From: Delphinus delphis
Lineage: Eukaryota; Chordata; Mammalia; Artiodactyla; Delphinidae
Direction of reading: 5' to 3'
DNA length: 64,000 nucleotides
Assembly: GCF_949987515.2 (NCBI RefSeq)
Contig: NC_082688.1
Coordinates: 80,108,731 to 80,172,730 of the forward strand
The position numbers were made by a program, and so were the translations under genes. The notes below the pieces were generated by a model. The model had not been told where the DNA came from and did not search any database. It saw only the letters and a list, made by a program, of their open reading frames with translations. This document shows, in pieces, positions 21,609 to 34,749 of this stretch (position 1 is its first letter; each line of letters starts with the position of its first letter).

Positions 21609-23619
21609 AAGAGTGAGACGCGATCACCTTCCTCCCCACAGATACACCAGAAATACAACTACACGTGGAACAACTCCTACAGAACACCTACTGAACGCTG
21701 GCAGAAGACCTCAGACCTCCCAAAAGGCAAGAAACCCCCCACGTACCTGGGTAGGGCAAAAGAAAAAAGAATAAACAGAGACAAAAGGATAGGGACGGGA
21801 CTTGCACCAATGGGAGGGAGCTGTGAAGGAGGAAAGGTTTCCATACACTAGGAAGCCCCTTCGCAGGCGGAGACTGCGGGTGGCGAAGGGGGAAAGCTTC
21901 GGAGCCGCGGAGGAGAGCACAGTAACAGGGGTGCGGGGGGCAAAGCGGAGAGATTCACACACAGAGGATCGGTGCCGATCGGCACTCACCAGCCCGAGAG
22001 GCGGGGCGGGCGGGGCTTGGAGCTGAGGCTCCGGCTTCGGTAGGAGGCAGGGAGAGGACTGGGGTTAGCGGCGTGAACACAGCCTGCAGGGGGTTAGTGC
22101 GCCACGGCTGGCCAGGAGGGAGTCCGGGGAAAAGTCTGGACCTGCTTAAGAGGCAAGAGACTTTTTCTTCCCTCTTTGTTTCCTGGTGCGCGAGGAGAGG
22201 GGATTAAGAACGCTGCTTAAAGGAGCTCCAGAGACGGGCGCGAGCCGCGGCTAAAAGCGCGGACCCCAGAGACAGGCATGAGACGCTAAGGCTGCTGCTG
22301 CCGCCACCAAGAAGCCTGTGTGCGAGCACAGGTCACTATCCACACCCCACTTCCGGGAAGCCTGTGCAGCCCGCCACTGCCAGGGTCCCGGAAACCAGGG
22401 ACAACTCCCCCGGGAGAACGCACGGCACGCCTCAGGCTGGTACAACGTCACGCCGGCCTCTGCCGACGCAGACCCGCCCCGCACTCCGTGCCCCTCCCAA
22501 CCCCCCCAGGCCCCCCCCCCCCCCCCCGGCCTGAGTGAGCCAGAGACCCCGAATCAGAGGCTTCTTTAACCTCGTCGTGTCTCAGCGAAGAACAGACGCC
22601 CTCCGGCGACCTACACGCAGAGGCGGGGCCAAATCCAAAGCTGAGCCCCTGGGAGCTGTGAGAACAAAGAAGAGAAAGGGAAATCTCTCCCAGCAGCCTC
22701 AGGAGCAGCGGATTAAAGCTCCACAGTCAATTTGATGTACCCTGCATCTGTGGAATACATGAATAGACAACCAATCATCCGGAATTAAGGAGGTGGACTT
22801 TGAGAGCAAGATTTATGATTTTTCCCCCTTTTCCTTTTTTTGTGAGTGTGTATGTGTATGATGCTTCTGTGTGAGATTTTGTCTGTATAGCTTTGCTTCC
22901 ACCATTTGTCCTAGGACTCTATCCGTCCGTTTTTTTCTCTTAATATTTTTTTATTTTAATAACTTTATTATATTTTATCTTACTTTATTTTACTTTATCT
23001 TCTTTCTTTCTTTTTTCCTTCCTTCCCTCCTTCCTTCCTCCCTCCCTCCTTCCCTCCCTCCTTTCTTTCTTTCTACTTCTACTAATTCTTTCTTTCTACT
23101 TTTTCTCCCTTTTATTCTGAGCCGTGTAGATGAAAGGCTCTTGGTGCTGCAACCAGGAGTCAGTGCTGTGCCTCTGACGTGGGAGAGCCAACTTCAGGAC
23201 ACTGGTCCACAAGAGACCTCCCAGCTCCACATAATATCAAACGGCGAAAATTTCCCAGAGATCTCCATCTCAACACTATCACCCAGCTTCACTCAACGAC
23301 CAGCAAGCTACAGTGCTGAACATCCTATGCCAAACAACTAGCAAGACAGGAACACAACCCCACCCATTAGCACAGAGGCTGCCTAAGATCATAATAAGTC
23401 CATAGACACCCCAAAACACACCACCAGACGTGGACCTGCCCACCAGAAAGACAAGATCCATCCCCATCCACGAGAACACAGGCACTAGTCCCCTCCACCA
23501 GGAAGCCTACACAACCCACTGAACCAACCTTAGCCACTGGGGACAGACACCAAAAACAACGGGAACTATGAACCTGCAGCCTGCAAAAAGGAGACCCCAA
23601 GCACAGTAAGATAAGAAAA

Positions 23620-24507
23620 ATGAGAAGACAGAAAAACACACAGCAGATGAAGGAGCAAGATAAAAACCCACAGACCTAACAAATGAAGAGGAAATAGGCA
23701 GTCTACCTGAAAAAGAATTCAGAATAATGATAGTAAATATGATCCAAAATCTTGGAAATAGAATAGACAAAATGCAAGAAAGATTTAACAAGGACCTAGA
23801 AGAACTAAAGATGAAACAATGATGAACAACACAATAAATGAAATGAAAAATACTCTAGATGGGATCAATAGCAGAATAACTGAGGCAGAAGAACGGATAA
23901 GTGACCTGGAAGATAAAATAGTGGAAATAACTACTGCAGAGCAGAATAAAGAAAAAAGAATGAAAAGAACTGAGGACAGTCTCAGAGACCTCTGGGACAA
24001 CATTAAACGCACCAACATTTGAATTATAGGGGTTCCAGAAGAAGAAGAGAAAAAGAAAGGGACTGAGAAAATATTTGAAGAGATTATAGTTGAAAACTTC
24101 CCTAATATGGGAAAGGAAATAGTTAATAAAGACGAGGAAGCACACAGAGTCCCATACAGGATAAATCCAAGGAGAAACACGCCAAGACACATATTAATGA
24201 AACTGTCAAAAATTAAATACAAAGAAAACATATTAAAAGCAGCAAGGGAAAAACAACAAATAACACACAAGGGAACCCCATAAGGTTAACAGCTGATCTT
24301 TCAGCAGAAACTCTGCAAGCCAGTAGGGACTGGCAGGATATATTTTAAGTTATGAAGGAGAAAAGCCTGCAACGAAGATTACTCTACCCAGCAAGGATCT
24401 CATTCAGATTTGATGGAGAAATTAAAACCTTTACAGACAAGCAAAAGCTGAGAGAGTTCAGCACCACCAAACCAGGTCTACGGCAACTGCTAAAGGAACT
24501 TCTCTAG
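23620..24507 (+). pseudogene. L1-A ORF1, inactivated
   Basis: In intact form this would encode the RNA-binding ORF1 protein of about 296 codons (coiled coil, RRM, C-terminal domain). Compared with the sister copy L1-B, there is a 1-bp loss soon after the start (about 23665-23680) that leads to an early stop, a TGA at 24020-24022 in place of an arginine CGA (CpG decay), and another single-base loss near 24280. The terminal TAG is at 24505-24507. No functional ORF1p can be made. Confidence 0.85.
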
Positions 24508-24565
24508 GCAAGAAACACAAGAGAAGGAAAAGACCTACAATAACGAACCCAAAACAATTAAGAAA

Positions 24566-27500
24566 ATGGGAATAAGAACATACATATCGATAATTACCTT
24601 AAATGTAAATGGACTAAATGCTCCCACCAAAAGACACAGATTGGCTGAGTGGATACAAAAACAAGACCCATATATTTGCTGTTTACAAGAGACCCACTTC
24701 AGACCTAGAGACACATACAGACTGAAAGTAAAGGGATGGAAAAAGATATTTCATGCAAATGGAAACCAAAAGAAAGCTGGAGTAGCAATTCTCATATCAG
24801 ACAAAATAGACTTTAAAATAAAGACTATTAGAAGAGACAAGGAAGGACACTACATAATGATCAAGGGATCGATTCAAGAAGATATAACAATTGTAAATAT
24901 TTATGCACCCCACATAGGAGGACCTCAATACATAAGGCAAATACTAGCAGCCATAAAAGGGGAACTCGACAGTAACACATTCATAGTAGGAGACTTTAAC
25001 ACCCCACTTTCACCAATGGACAGATCACCCAAAATGAAAATAAATAAGGAAACACAAGCTTTAAATGATACATTAAACAAGATGGACTTAATTGATATTT
25101 ATAGGACATTCCATCCAAAAACAAAAGAATACACATTTTTCTCTAGTGCTTATGGAACATTCTCCAGGATAGATCATATCTTGGGTCACAAATCAAGCCT
25201 TGGTAAATTTAAGAAAATCGAAGTTGTATCAAGTATCTTTTCCGACCACAATGCTATGAGACTAGATATCAATTACAGGAAACGATCTGTAAAAAATACA
25301 AACACATGGAGGCTAAACAATACACTACTTAATAACGAAGTGATCACTGAAGAAATCAAAGAGGAAATTAAAAAATACCTAGAAACAAATGACAATGGAG
25401 ACACGACGACCCCAAACCTATGGGATGCAGAAAAAGCAGTTCTAAGAGGGAAGTTTATAGCAATACAAGTCTACCTTAAGAAACAGGAAACATCTCGAAT
25501 AAAAAACCTAACCTTGCACCTAAAGCAATTAGAGGAAGAAGAACAAAAAACCCCAAAAGTTAGCAGAAGGAAAGAAATCATAAAAATCAGATCAGAAATA
25601 AATGGAAAAGAAATGAAGGAAACGATAGCAAAGATCAATAAAACTAAAAGCTGGTTCTTTGAGAAGATAAACAAAATTGATAAACCATTAGCCAGGCTCA
25701 TCAAGAAAAAAAGGGAGAAGACTCAAATCAATAGAATTAGAAATGAAAAAGGTGAAGTAACAACTGAAACTGCAGAAATACAAAAGATCATGAGAGATTA
25801 CTACAAGCAACTCTATGCCAATAAAATGGACAACCTGGAAGAAACGGACAAATTCTTAGAAATGCACAACCTGCCAAGACTGAATCAGGAAGAAATAGAA
25901 AATATGAACAGACCAATCACAAGCACTGAAATTGAAGCTGTAATTAAAAATCTTCCAACAAAAAAAAGCCCAGGACCAGATGGCTTCACAGGCAAATTCT
26001 ATCAAATATTTAGAGAAGAGCTAATACCTATCCTCAAACTCTTCCAAAATATAGCAGAGGGAGGAACACTCCCAAACTCATTCTACGAGGCCACCATCAC
26101 CCTGATACCAAAACCTGACAAGGATGTCACAAAGAAAGAAAACTATAGGCCAATATCACTGATGAACATAGATGCAAAAATCCTCAACAAAATACTAGCA
26201 AACAGAATCCAACAGCACATTAAACGGATCATACACCATGATCAAGTGGGGTTTATTCCAGGAATGCAAGGATTCTTCAATATATGCAAATCAATCAACG
26301 TGATACACCATATTAAGAAACTGAAGGAGAAAAACCATATGATCGTCTCAATAGATGCATGGAAAGCTTTCGACAAAATTCAACACCCATTTATGATAAA
26401 AACCCTCCAGAAAGTAGGCATAGAGGGAACTTTCCTCAACATAATAAAGGCCATATATGACAAACCCACAGCCAACATCGTCCTCAATGGTGAAATACTG
26501 AAAGCATTTCCACTAAGATCAGGCACAAGACAAGGTTGCCCACTCTCACCACTCTTATTCAACATAGTTTTGGAAGTTTTAGCCACAGCAATCAGAGAAG
26601 AAAAGGAAATAAAAGGAATCCAAATTGGAAAAGAAGAAGTAAAGCTGTCACTGTTTGCAGATGACATGATACTATCCATAGAGAATCCTAAAGATGCTAC
26701 CAGAAAACTACTAGAGCTAATCAATGAATTTGGTAAAGTAGCAGGATACAAAATTAATGCACAGAAATCACTGGCATTCCTATACACTAAAGATGAAAAA
26801 TCTGAAAGTGAAATCAAGAAAACACTCCCATTTACCATTGCAACAAAAAGAATAAAATATCTAGGAATAAGCCTACCTAAGGAGACAAAAGACCTGTATG
26901 CAGAAAATTATGACACTGATGAAAGATACAAATAGATGGATACAAATAGATGGAGAGATATACCATGTTCTTGGATTGGAAGAATCAACATTGTGAAAAT
27001 GACTCTACTACCCAAAGCAATCTACAGATTCAATGCAACCCCTATCAAACTACTACTTGCAGTTTTCACAGAACTAGAACAAAAGATTTCACAATTTGTA
27101 TGGAAACACAAAAGACCCCAAATAGCCAAAGCAATCTTGAGAACGAAAAACGGAGCTGGAGGAATCAGGCTCCCTGACTTCAGACTATACTACAAAGCTA
27201 CAGTAATCAAGACAATATGGTACTGGCACAAAAACAGAAAGATAGATCAATGGAACAGGAAAGAAAGCCCAGAGATAAATCCACGCACATATGGTCACCT
27301 TATCTTTGAAAAAGGAGGCAGGAATGTACAGTGGAGAAAGAACAGCCTCTTCAATAAGTGGTGCTGGGAAAACTGGACAGCTACATGTAAAAGTATGAAA
27401 TTAGATCACTCCCTAACACCATACACAAAAATAAGCTCAAAATGGATTAAAGACCTAAATGTAAGGCCAGAAACTATCAAACTCTTAGAGGAAAACATAG

Positions 27501-28739
27501 GCAGGACACTCTATGACATAAATCACAGCAAGATCCTTTTTGACCCACCTCCTAGAGAAATGGAAATAAAAACAAAAATAAACAAAGGGGACCTAATGAA
27601 ACTTCAAAGCTTTTGCACAGCAAAGGAAACCATAAACAAGACGAAAAGACAACCCTCAGAATGGGAGAAAATATTTGCAAATGAAGCAACTGACAAAGGA
27701 TTAATCTCCAATATTTATAAGCAGCTCCTGCAGCTTAATAACAAAAAAAAAACCAAAAAACACAGTCCAAAAATGGGCAGAAGACCTAAATAGACATTTC
27801 TGTAAAGAAGATATATGGACTGCCAACAAACACATGAAAGATTGCTCAACATCAATAATCATTAGAGAAATGCATATCAAAACTACAATGAGATATCATC
27901 TCACACCAGTCAGAATGGCCATCATCAAAAAATCTAGAAAAAATAAATGCTGGAGAGGGTGTGGAGAAAAGGGAACCCTCTTGCACTGTTGGTGGGAATG
28001 TAAATTGATACAGCCACTGTGGAGAACAGTATGGAGGTTGCTTAAAAAACTACAAATAGGGCTTCCCTGGTGGCGCAGTGGTTAAGAATCTGCCTGCCAA
28101 TGCAGGGGACACGGGTTCAAGCCCTGGTCTGGGAAGATCCCACATGCTGTGGAGCAGCTAAGCCCATACGCCACAACTACTGAGCTCTGTGCTCTAGAGC
28201 CAGTGTGCCACAGCTACTGAAGCCCATGTGCCTAGAGCCTGTGCTCTGCAACAAGAGAAGCCATCGCAATGAGAAGACCGTGCACTGCAACGAAGAGTAG
28301 CCCCTGCTCACCACAACTAGAGAAAGCCCGTGCACAGCAACAAAAGACCCAACACAGCCTAAATAAATAAATAATAAAATAAATAAATTTATAAAAAAAA
28401 AAAAAACTACAAATAGAACGACCATATGACCCAGCAATCCCACTACTGGGCATATACCCTGAGAAAACCATAATTCAAAAAGAGTCATGTACCAAAATGT
28501 TCATTGCAGCTCTATTTACAATAGCCCGGAGATGGAAACAACCTAAGTGTCCATCATCAGATGAATGGATAAAGAAGATGTGGCACATATGTACAATGGA
28601 ATATTACTCGGCCATAAAAAGAAACGAAATTGAGCTATTTGTAATGAGGTGGATAGACCTAGAGTCTGTCATACAGAGTGAAATAAGTCAGAAAGAGAGA
28701 GACAAATACCATATGCTAACACATATATATGGAATTTAA
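24566..28739 (+). pseudogene. L1-A ORF2 (endonuclease/reverse transcriptase), nearly intact then broken
   Basis: The first 789 codons (24566-26935) are open. They include the apurinic-type endonuclease (LNVNGLN near residue 12, QETHF near 42, later GDFN and SDHN motifs) and reverse transcriptase with an intact FADD catalytic motif (residues about 697-700, codons 26654-26665). A 14-bp tandem duplication (atacaaatagatgg, 26923-26950 region) then shifts the frame and gives a stop at 26935. The frame resumes at 26936-27793, shifts again in an A run near 27750, and is interrupted by a SINE at 28060-28400. The last segment (28401-28739) ends at the normal terminal TAA. Intact family ORF2 is about 1,275 codons. 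Confidence 0.9.
28060..28400 (+). mobile_element. CHR-type SINE, long subtype, inside L1-A ORF2
   Basis: Full-length long SINE inserted in the ORF2 3' region. A TSD (aaaaaactacaaatag) lies at 28044-28059 and 28401-28416. Confidence 0.93.
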
Positions 28740-29314
28740 GGGAAAAAAATGTCATGAAGAGCCTAGGGGTAAGACAGGAATAAAGACACAGACCTACTAG
28801 AGAATGGACTTGAGGATATGGGGAGGGGGAAGGGTAAGGTGTGACAAAGCGAGAGAGAGGCATGGACATATATACACTACCAAACGTAAGGTAGATAGCT
28901 AGTGGGAAGCAGCCGCATAGCACAGGGAGATCAGCTCCGTGCTTTGTGATCGCCTGAAGGGGTGGGATAGGGAGGGTGGGAGGGAGGGAGACGCAAGAGG
29001 GAAGAGATATGGGAACATATGTATATATATAACTGATTCATTTTGTTGTAAAGCAGAAACTAACACACGATTGTAAAGCAATTATACTCCAATAGGGATG
29101 TTAGAAAAGGAAAAACAAAACAAAACAAACAAAAAAAAAACAACAAAAAAACCCCACAATGAGATATCATTTTACATTCACTAAAATGAGGCTATTGAGA
29201 AATTGGAGGCTATTGGCTATCACACAGACAATAGTGAGTGACAACAGCTCTCTAGGGCCACCAGCCCTACAAAAGTATTCAGCATGGGATTTGCACATTC
29301 CCACATGGACTATT

Positions 29315-29699
29315 TTTTTAAATAGATTTTATTTATTTATTTATGTATTTATGTATGTATGTATTTATTTATTGGCTGCGTTGGGTCTTCTGTTGCTGTG
29401 CACTGGCTTTCTCTAGTTGTGGCGAGTGGTGGCTACTCTTTGTTGCGGTGTGAGGGCTTCTCATTGCGGTGGCTTCTTTTTGTTGCGGAGCACAGGCTCT
29501 AGGTGTGCAGGCTTCAGTAGTTGTGGCACACGGGCTTCAGTAGTTGTGGCTTGCGGGCTCTAGAGCACAAGCTCAGTAGTTGTGGCATGTGGGCTTTGTT
29601 GCTCTGTGGCATGTGGGATATTCCCGGACCAGGGCTCGAACACGTGTCCCCTGCATTGGCAGGCGGATTCTTAACCACTGCGCCACCAGGAAAGCCCCT
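29315..29699 (-). mobile_element. CHR-type SINE, long subtype, antisense
   Basis: T/A-rich inverted tail, then the inverted long SINE ending 'gccaccaggaaagcccc'. The TSD 'cccacatggactatt' / 'cccacatagactatt' (29300-29314 and 29700-29714) has one mismatch. Confidence 0.92.
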
Positions 29700-29820
29700 C
29701 CCACATAGACTATTGTTGGTCAGAAGATAAAACTGATGTTTTCCATCCGTTGGATGGGGCCACTGAGGGTGCCCGAAACATATATTGGGGCAGGCCCTTG
29801 TAACTGTTCTTTCTCTCATG

Positions 29821-29970
29821 CTATAGACTGAATGTGTCCTGACAAAATTTATTATGTTGAAACCTAATCTCTAATGTGATGGTATTTGGAGGGGGCCTTT
29901 GGGAGGTGATCAGATCATAAGAGCTCCCTTGCTTCTTCTTACCATGTGAGGACACAGAGAAAAGATGAAC
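29821..29970 (+). mobile_element. Fragment of an old MaLR-type LTR
   Basis: 'gactgaatgtgtcctgacaa', 'ttatgttgaaacctaatctc', 'gggggcctttgggaggtgat' and 'ccatgtgaggacacagag' follow the same order as the fuller LTR at 41.6 kb. This is LTR sequence only; no viral genes are seen. Confidence 0.6.
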
Positions 29971-31420
29971 TGTCATGGCACCTGTGGGTGTGTAGTTTGG
30001 CATATGTAGTTTGGCAAATCTAAAATCTCAGGATGATATATTCCTGAGTTAGTCCAACCCAAGACCACCACACACTCTTCTGGAAAATCCCCATTTTGCA
30101 GTCTGTTTCTGTTGCTTGCAACCCATGGACCCTATCAGATTAATAGTGATCTGGAGTGGTGTCACATTGCACCTGGCCATAATAACCTATGGTGGTCTTT
30201 CTAAAGACCATCAGGCTCTGGAAGGGGAGAAGTAGAACTTCATGAGCCTTTGTTCTAAGCTCTGTTATATGTTAGCTCAGAGGACTTGAGCTCTGAGCTA
30301 TGCCTGTAAGTGGAATTGCTTGGATGACACATGGTCCCGGAACACCAGATGTCTCGTGACCCCAGGTCACTCCGAGGGTGAGACTGGCCTAAAAATTTAT
30401 TCTAGTTGATGGCGATCAAGCCAGGATTCCATGTACCAGGAGAGAGGGCAGGTACTGAAGCTGCTGTCTGTGAGCCCTAAAGATGGGCTTAGGATGGCTT
30501 TTGGAATGAAGTACCACATCTAGGGTTTGGAGGAGATTTTGGGTTCTTGGGAGCCCAGCCAGGTGGGCCAAGAACTAGAAAAAGTGTCACCCTTGGAATA
30601 GAGTGCCACTTCTGTTCCCGTATGGACATAGCACAGTGTGGTCAGTGGCTGGACCCACTGGGCCAACTGGAGTTCAGCCTGGTTTTCAGAGCACTCTGAA
30701 GCCCTCAAGCCCAGCTGACTGAGCATCTGAAGTTGGGCTCCTTGCTGTCCTGAAGTTGCATTCAGTCCCAGATGTATTCATATAATCAACACATATGCCA
30801 GGCCCTGTGCAGGGCATTGGGGATATGAGGCGAATCAGATGTCCTCCACTCCTCTTTCTTAGGAAATATTGGAGACAGTCACATAAGCAAGAAAGGGCCA
30901 GGGAACATTACAGGTGCTACTGGGATGTATATCTGTACAGATAAGGGACCCAAACTGAGGAGGACTGAGAGCTTGGGAAGAGAGTACCAAGGAGGTGACA
31001 GAGGGGCATCTGGGCAGAGGGTGCAGCATGAGCAACGGTTTGGAGGCATAAAACCCTGGTGGGTGGTTTTGTCTGTTGCAGTGAAGGGTTAAATGGCCAG
31101 AGATGAAGTTAAAGAGGCCAGCAAAGGCCCAGTCATGGAGGAACATGTATGCTATATCAAAGGGTTTGGTTTTCATCCTCAAGTCAATGAAATTGAATAA
31201 TTTTAATTGAATTGATGATAGTAATTCAATAATTTCAAGAGAGGGATCACATGTTCATTTTTGCATTTCAGAAAGAAATTGCTCAGGAAGCAGATACAGG
31301 ATGCGTTGGAGGAGGTGAAATCGACTTCTGAGCGATGGGGAGGAGGTGAAGTTGGTAAGACCTGATTCCCTGAGTGCAGAGGGAAGGGAGAAGTTCAGCA
31401 GGATGCCCAGGTCCACTTGG
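29971..31420. other. No gene; old dispersed repeat copy from about 30.77 kb
   Basis: No exon is recognised. 30770-31340 ('acacatatgccaggccctgt', 'gggcattggggatatgag', 'aaagaggccagcaaaggcc') is another plus-orientation copy of the recurrent old family. 30000-30750 appears unique and non-coding. Confidence 0.4.
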
Positions 31421-31435
31421 ATGATGACGGTGCCC

Positions 31436-32981
31436 TTTTTTTTTTTTAATTTTTGAATTTTATTTTATTTATTTTTTTATATAGCAGGTTCTTATCAGTT
31501 ATCTATTTTATACATATTAGTGTATATATGTCAATCCCAATCTCCCAATTCATCCCACCACCACCACCCCCTGTGCCACTTTTCCCCCTTGGTGTCCATA
31601 TGTTTGTTCTCTACATCTGTGTCTCTATTTCTGCCCTGCAAACCAGTTCATCTGTACCATTTTTCTAGGTTCCACATATATGCGTTAATATACGATATTT
31701 GTTTTTCTCTTTCTGACTTACTTCACTCTGTATGACAGTCTCTAGATTCATCCACGTCTCTACAAATGACCCAATTTCGTTCCTTTTTATGGCTGAGCAA
31801 TATTCCATTGTATATATGTACCACATCTTCGTTATCCATTCGTCTGTCGGGCATTTAGGTTGCTTCCATGACCTGGCTATTGTAAATAGTGCTGCAATGA
31901 ACATTGGGATGCATGTGTCTTTTTGAATTATGGCTTTCTCTGGGTATATGTCCAGTAGTGGGATTGCTGGGTCATATGGTAATTCTACTTTTAGTTTTTT
32001 AAGGAACCTCCATACTGTTCTCCATGGTGGCTGTATCAATTTACATTCCCACCAACAGTGCAAGAGGGTTCTCTTTTCTCCACACCCTCTCCAGCATTTG
32101 TTGTTTGTATATTTTTTTTTTTTTTTTTTTTGCAGTACGCGGGCCTCTCACTGCTGTGGCCTCTCCCGTTGCGGAGCACAGGCTCCGGACACGCAGGCTC
32201 AGCGGCCATCGCTCACGGGCCCAGCCGCTCCGCGGCATGTGGGATCTTCCCGGACCGGGGCACGAACCCGCGTCCCCTGCATCCGCAGGCGGACCCTCAA
32301 CCACTGCGCCACCAGGGAAGCCCTGTTTGTAGATTTTTTGATGATTGTCATTCTGACTGGTGTGAGGTAGTACCTCATTGTAGTTTTGATTTGCATTTCT
32401 CTAATAATTAGTGATGTTGAGCAGCTTTTCATGTGCTTCTTGGCCATCTGTATGTCTTCTTTGGAGAGATGTCTATTTAGGTCTTCTGCCTATTTTTAGA
32501 TTGGGTTGTTTGTTTTTTTAATATTGAGCTGCATGAGCTGTTTATATATATTGGAGATTAATCCTTTGTCTGTTGATTCGTTTGCAAGTATTTTTTCCCA
32601 TTCTGAGGGTTGTCTTTTCATCTTCTTTGTATTTTCCTTTGCTTTGCAAAAGATTTTAAGTTTCCTTAGGTCCCATTTGTTTATTTTTGTTTTTATTTCC
32701 ATTCCTGTAGGAGGTGGATCAAAAAAGATCTTGCTGTGATTTATGTCAGTGTTCTTCCTATGTTTTCCTCTAAGAGTTTTATAGTGTCCGGTCTTACATT
32801 TAGGTCTCTAACCCATTTTGAGTTTATTTTTGTGTATGGTGTTAGGGAGTGTTCTAATTTCATTCTTTTACATGTAGTTGTCCAGTTTTCCCAGCACCAC
32901 GTATTGAAGAGACTGTCTTTTCTCCACTGTATATCCTTGCCTCCTTTGTCATAGATTAGTTGACCATAGGTGCGTGGGTTT
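31436..32981 (-). mobile_element. L1: 5'-truncated L1, antisense
   Basis: Starts with poly(T), then the inverted L1 3'UTR and the C-terminal part of ORF2 (the minus-strand reading 31665-32063 gives the [18 protein letters not shown] zinc-knuckle region). It is truncated in ORF2 at 32981. Flanks 'gatgatgacggtgccctt' (31420s) and 'agatgatggtgctcttt' (32982 on) are a diverged TSD. The ORF is broken by frameshifts and a SINE. Confidence 0.92.
32111..32323 (-). mobile_element. CHR-type SINE, short GC-rich subtype, inside the truncated L1
   Basis: Poly(T) and the inverted short-subtype SINE ending 'ccaccagggaagcc'. TSD tgtttgta at 32102-32109 and 32324-32331. Confidence 0.92.
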
Positions 32982-33174
32982 AGATGATGGTGCTCTTTAC
33001 CCAGATGGAGGAACTGGGAGGTAGGACATCTCTGGGTAGAGAGGAGATGGTAAGTGGACTTTTGGACAGATTGAGTGAGGGGTCCGTGAAATCTCTCTCT
33101 CACTATTTCTATCACTGCCCCAACCACAGCATTTTATAAATATGGCTCAAGTGTCCATGTGTCCATTCCACCTT

Positions 33175-33305
33175 CCCACCACTTGTGAACTGCAAGCCCT
33201 TTGAGCATGGAGATCCAAGTCTCACTCATCTCTGTGGTTCCAGGACCAGCACAATGACAGGTACCCAACAGTAGGTGCTCAATTAGTGTCCATTGAATGG
33301 CAGGC
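33175..33305 (+). repeat. LINE-2 3' end fragment
   Basis: 'gaactgcaagccctttgag' to 'caacagtaggtgctcaatta' and 'cattgaatgg' is a diverged L2 3' terminus. Confidence 0.6.
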
Positions 33306-34619
33306 TGGGTGTCCCCATGGAGAGATGACTTCAGCCCATTCCCATCACTGAGTCCTTCTTGGAGTCAGATCCCAGACTAGTAGATGAAATCTCCTCTTAA
33401 AGGAGTAGAAGGGTGCCCTTTCCTCCCACTGCCATCGTGTGGGGTCCTGCAGCTTTGGACCAGGTGGAATGGGAAGTGGTCAGACCTGGGACATGTTGGG
33501 TGGCTGAGGAGGCCAGGATAAGACAGGTTGTGGAGCTGGCTGTGTCCAGACCAGGCCTCCCTGGAGTAGGTGCCCACACCCATTCCTGCTGCTCACAACA
33601 GGTAGATGGGCTGGGAGGGGCACTTGAGGCTGGTGGAAGGGTGGAGCAGGATGTTGGATAAGGGGCCAGGTAAGACGGTCCAGGGACAAGCTGGCTGTAT
33701 TGGCCATGCCCTCTGGCAGGCCCAAGACCTGACTGAGTTCGGTTTATTCACCTTAAGCCAAACAAGGCCTCTGTACCCACCACCCATCAGCAGGGCTCAT
33801 GACTCAGACCTAATGGATCCTGGGTTGCCGTCATCAGGGAGGGGCTGTATTCCTAGAAAAGCTGGGCGCCAGTCCAAGTCTCAGTAGTCGGGGTGAAGTC
33901 TGCTGGGTGAGGCTGGGGTGTGTCAGCTCAGCCAGTGTGCATGTCCCAGGCCTTCACTCTGACCTGGAGCAGGAGATGGAGAAATCACTGGCTTCCTTGC
34001 TTGAGCACAGTTCTTTCCTTACTGTGTTGATCCCAGCACTTGTGTAGGTGCCCAGGGCTTTTAGGGCTTGGCCTCGGCTCTGCTCCTAGGAATCCCCACT
34101 CAAGGCACTTCCTTGGCATCACAGTGGCTGCACACATCTCCCCTCATACTCTCCTCATCAGGGCCCTCACAGCTGCCCTGGGAGTCAGGCTGGTGGTGGT
34201 ACATATCAGCGGGCCCATTTCTCAGATGGGAACACATGCACAGGCCCAAAGAGAGGAAGGGAGGCACCCAAGTTCATCCAACAAGTTGGTGGCTGTGCTG
34301 AGACCTAAGTACAAGCTGGCCCTCCCCTCCTGGCACTCACTTCTTTGGTCACTCCACTCCAGCCACAATGGACTCCTTGATGCTTACTGCCTGAGCATGC
34401 CAAGCTCGCTCCTGTCCCAGGGCCTTTGCACTCGCCATTCCTTCGCTTGGCAGGCTCCTTCCCCAGATCTCTGCAGGAACATTTCCTTCTTGCTCACATG
34501 TCATCATCTAAAAGCAGCCTCCTCCCCTTCTGTCACATTGTCCCCTTACACCATAATTTCTCTTCTGTATAACATATCATGTGCTCATTTTGTATTTCTT
34601 TGTTGTCTGTCACTCCACT
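33306..34619. other. No gene recognised
   Basis: GC-richer unique sequence. ORFs occur on both strands (193 codons at 34040-34621 is the longest), but none has a domain, consistent splice sites or a promoter. The 3' part (from about 34340) is L2-derived. Confidence 0.35.
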
Positions 34620-34735
34620 AGAATATAAGCACATGGAAGGCAGGGACTTTGTCTACCTTATTCACAGCTGAATTCCTGGTGACTAGAATAGTGCATGAAA
34701 TATAGTAGGCATTTAATACGTATTTGTTGAAGGAA
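34620..34735 (+). repeat. LINE-2 3' end
   Basis: 'agaatataagcacatggaag', 'gcagggactttgtctacctt' and 'tagtaggcatttaatacg' to 'tgttgaaggaatga' match the L2 3' terminus in order. Confidence 0.75.
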
Positions 34736-34749
34736 TGAACAAACTCAGA

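Larger units (their letters stand above)
21590..29153 (+). mobile_element. L1: Full-length L1 retrotransposon (L1-A)
   Basis: A complete LINE-1: 5'UTR with an AAGATGGCGG start and a CpG-rich region (21590-23619), an ORF1 remnant, a largely open ORF2, a 3'UTR ending 'gcaattatactccaataggg' and an A-rich tail. An 11-bp TSD (ccacaatgaga) lies at 21579-21589 and 29154-29164. The total is about 7.56 kb including one 341-bp SINE in ORF2. The 5'UTR carries a 17-base C run (22511-22527) and a pyrimidine-rich tract (about 23001-23087). Both ORFs are disrupted, so it is not autonomous. Confidence 0.95.

Noticed and set aside
22251..22735. Overlapping ORFs in GC-rich sequence
   Set aside because: They lie in the L1-A 5'UTR and recur in L1-B at 55.4-55.9 kb as non-coding sequence.
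24566..28739. L1 ORF2 as a functional host gene
   Set aside because: It is flanked by L1 UTRs and a TSD, and is broken by frameshifts and a SINE.
34040..34621. 193-codon ORF upstream of SPINK4
   Set aside because: No domain, no splice or promoter context; its 3' part is L2-derived.
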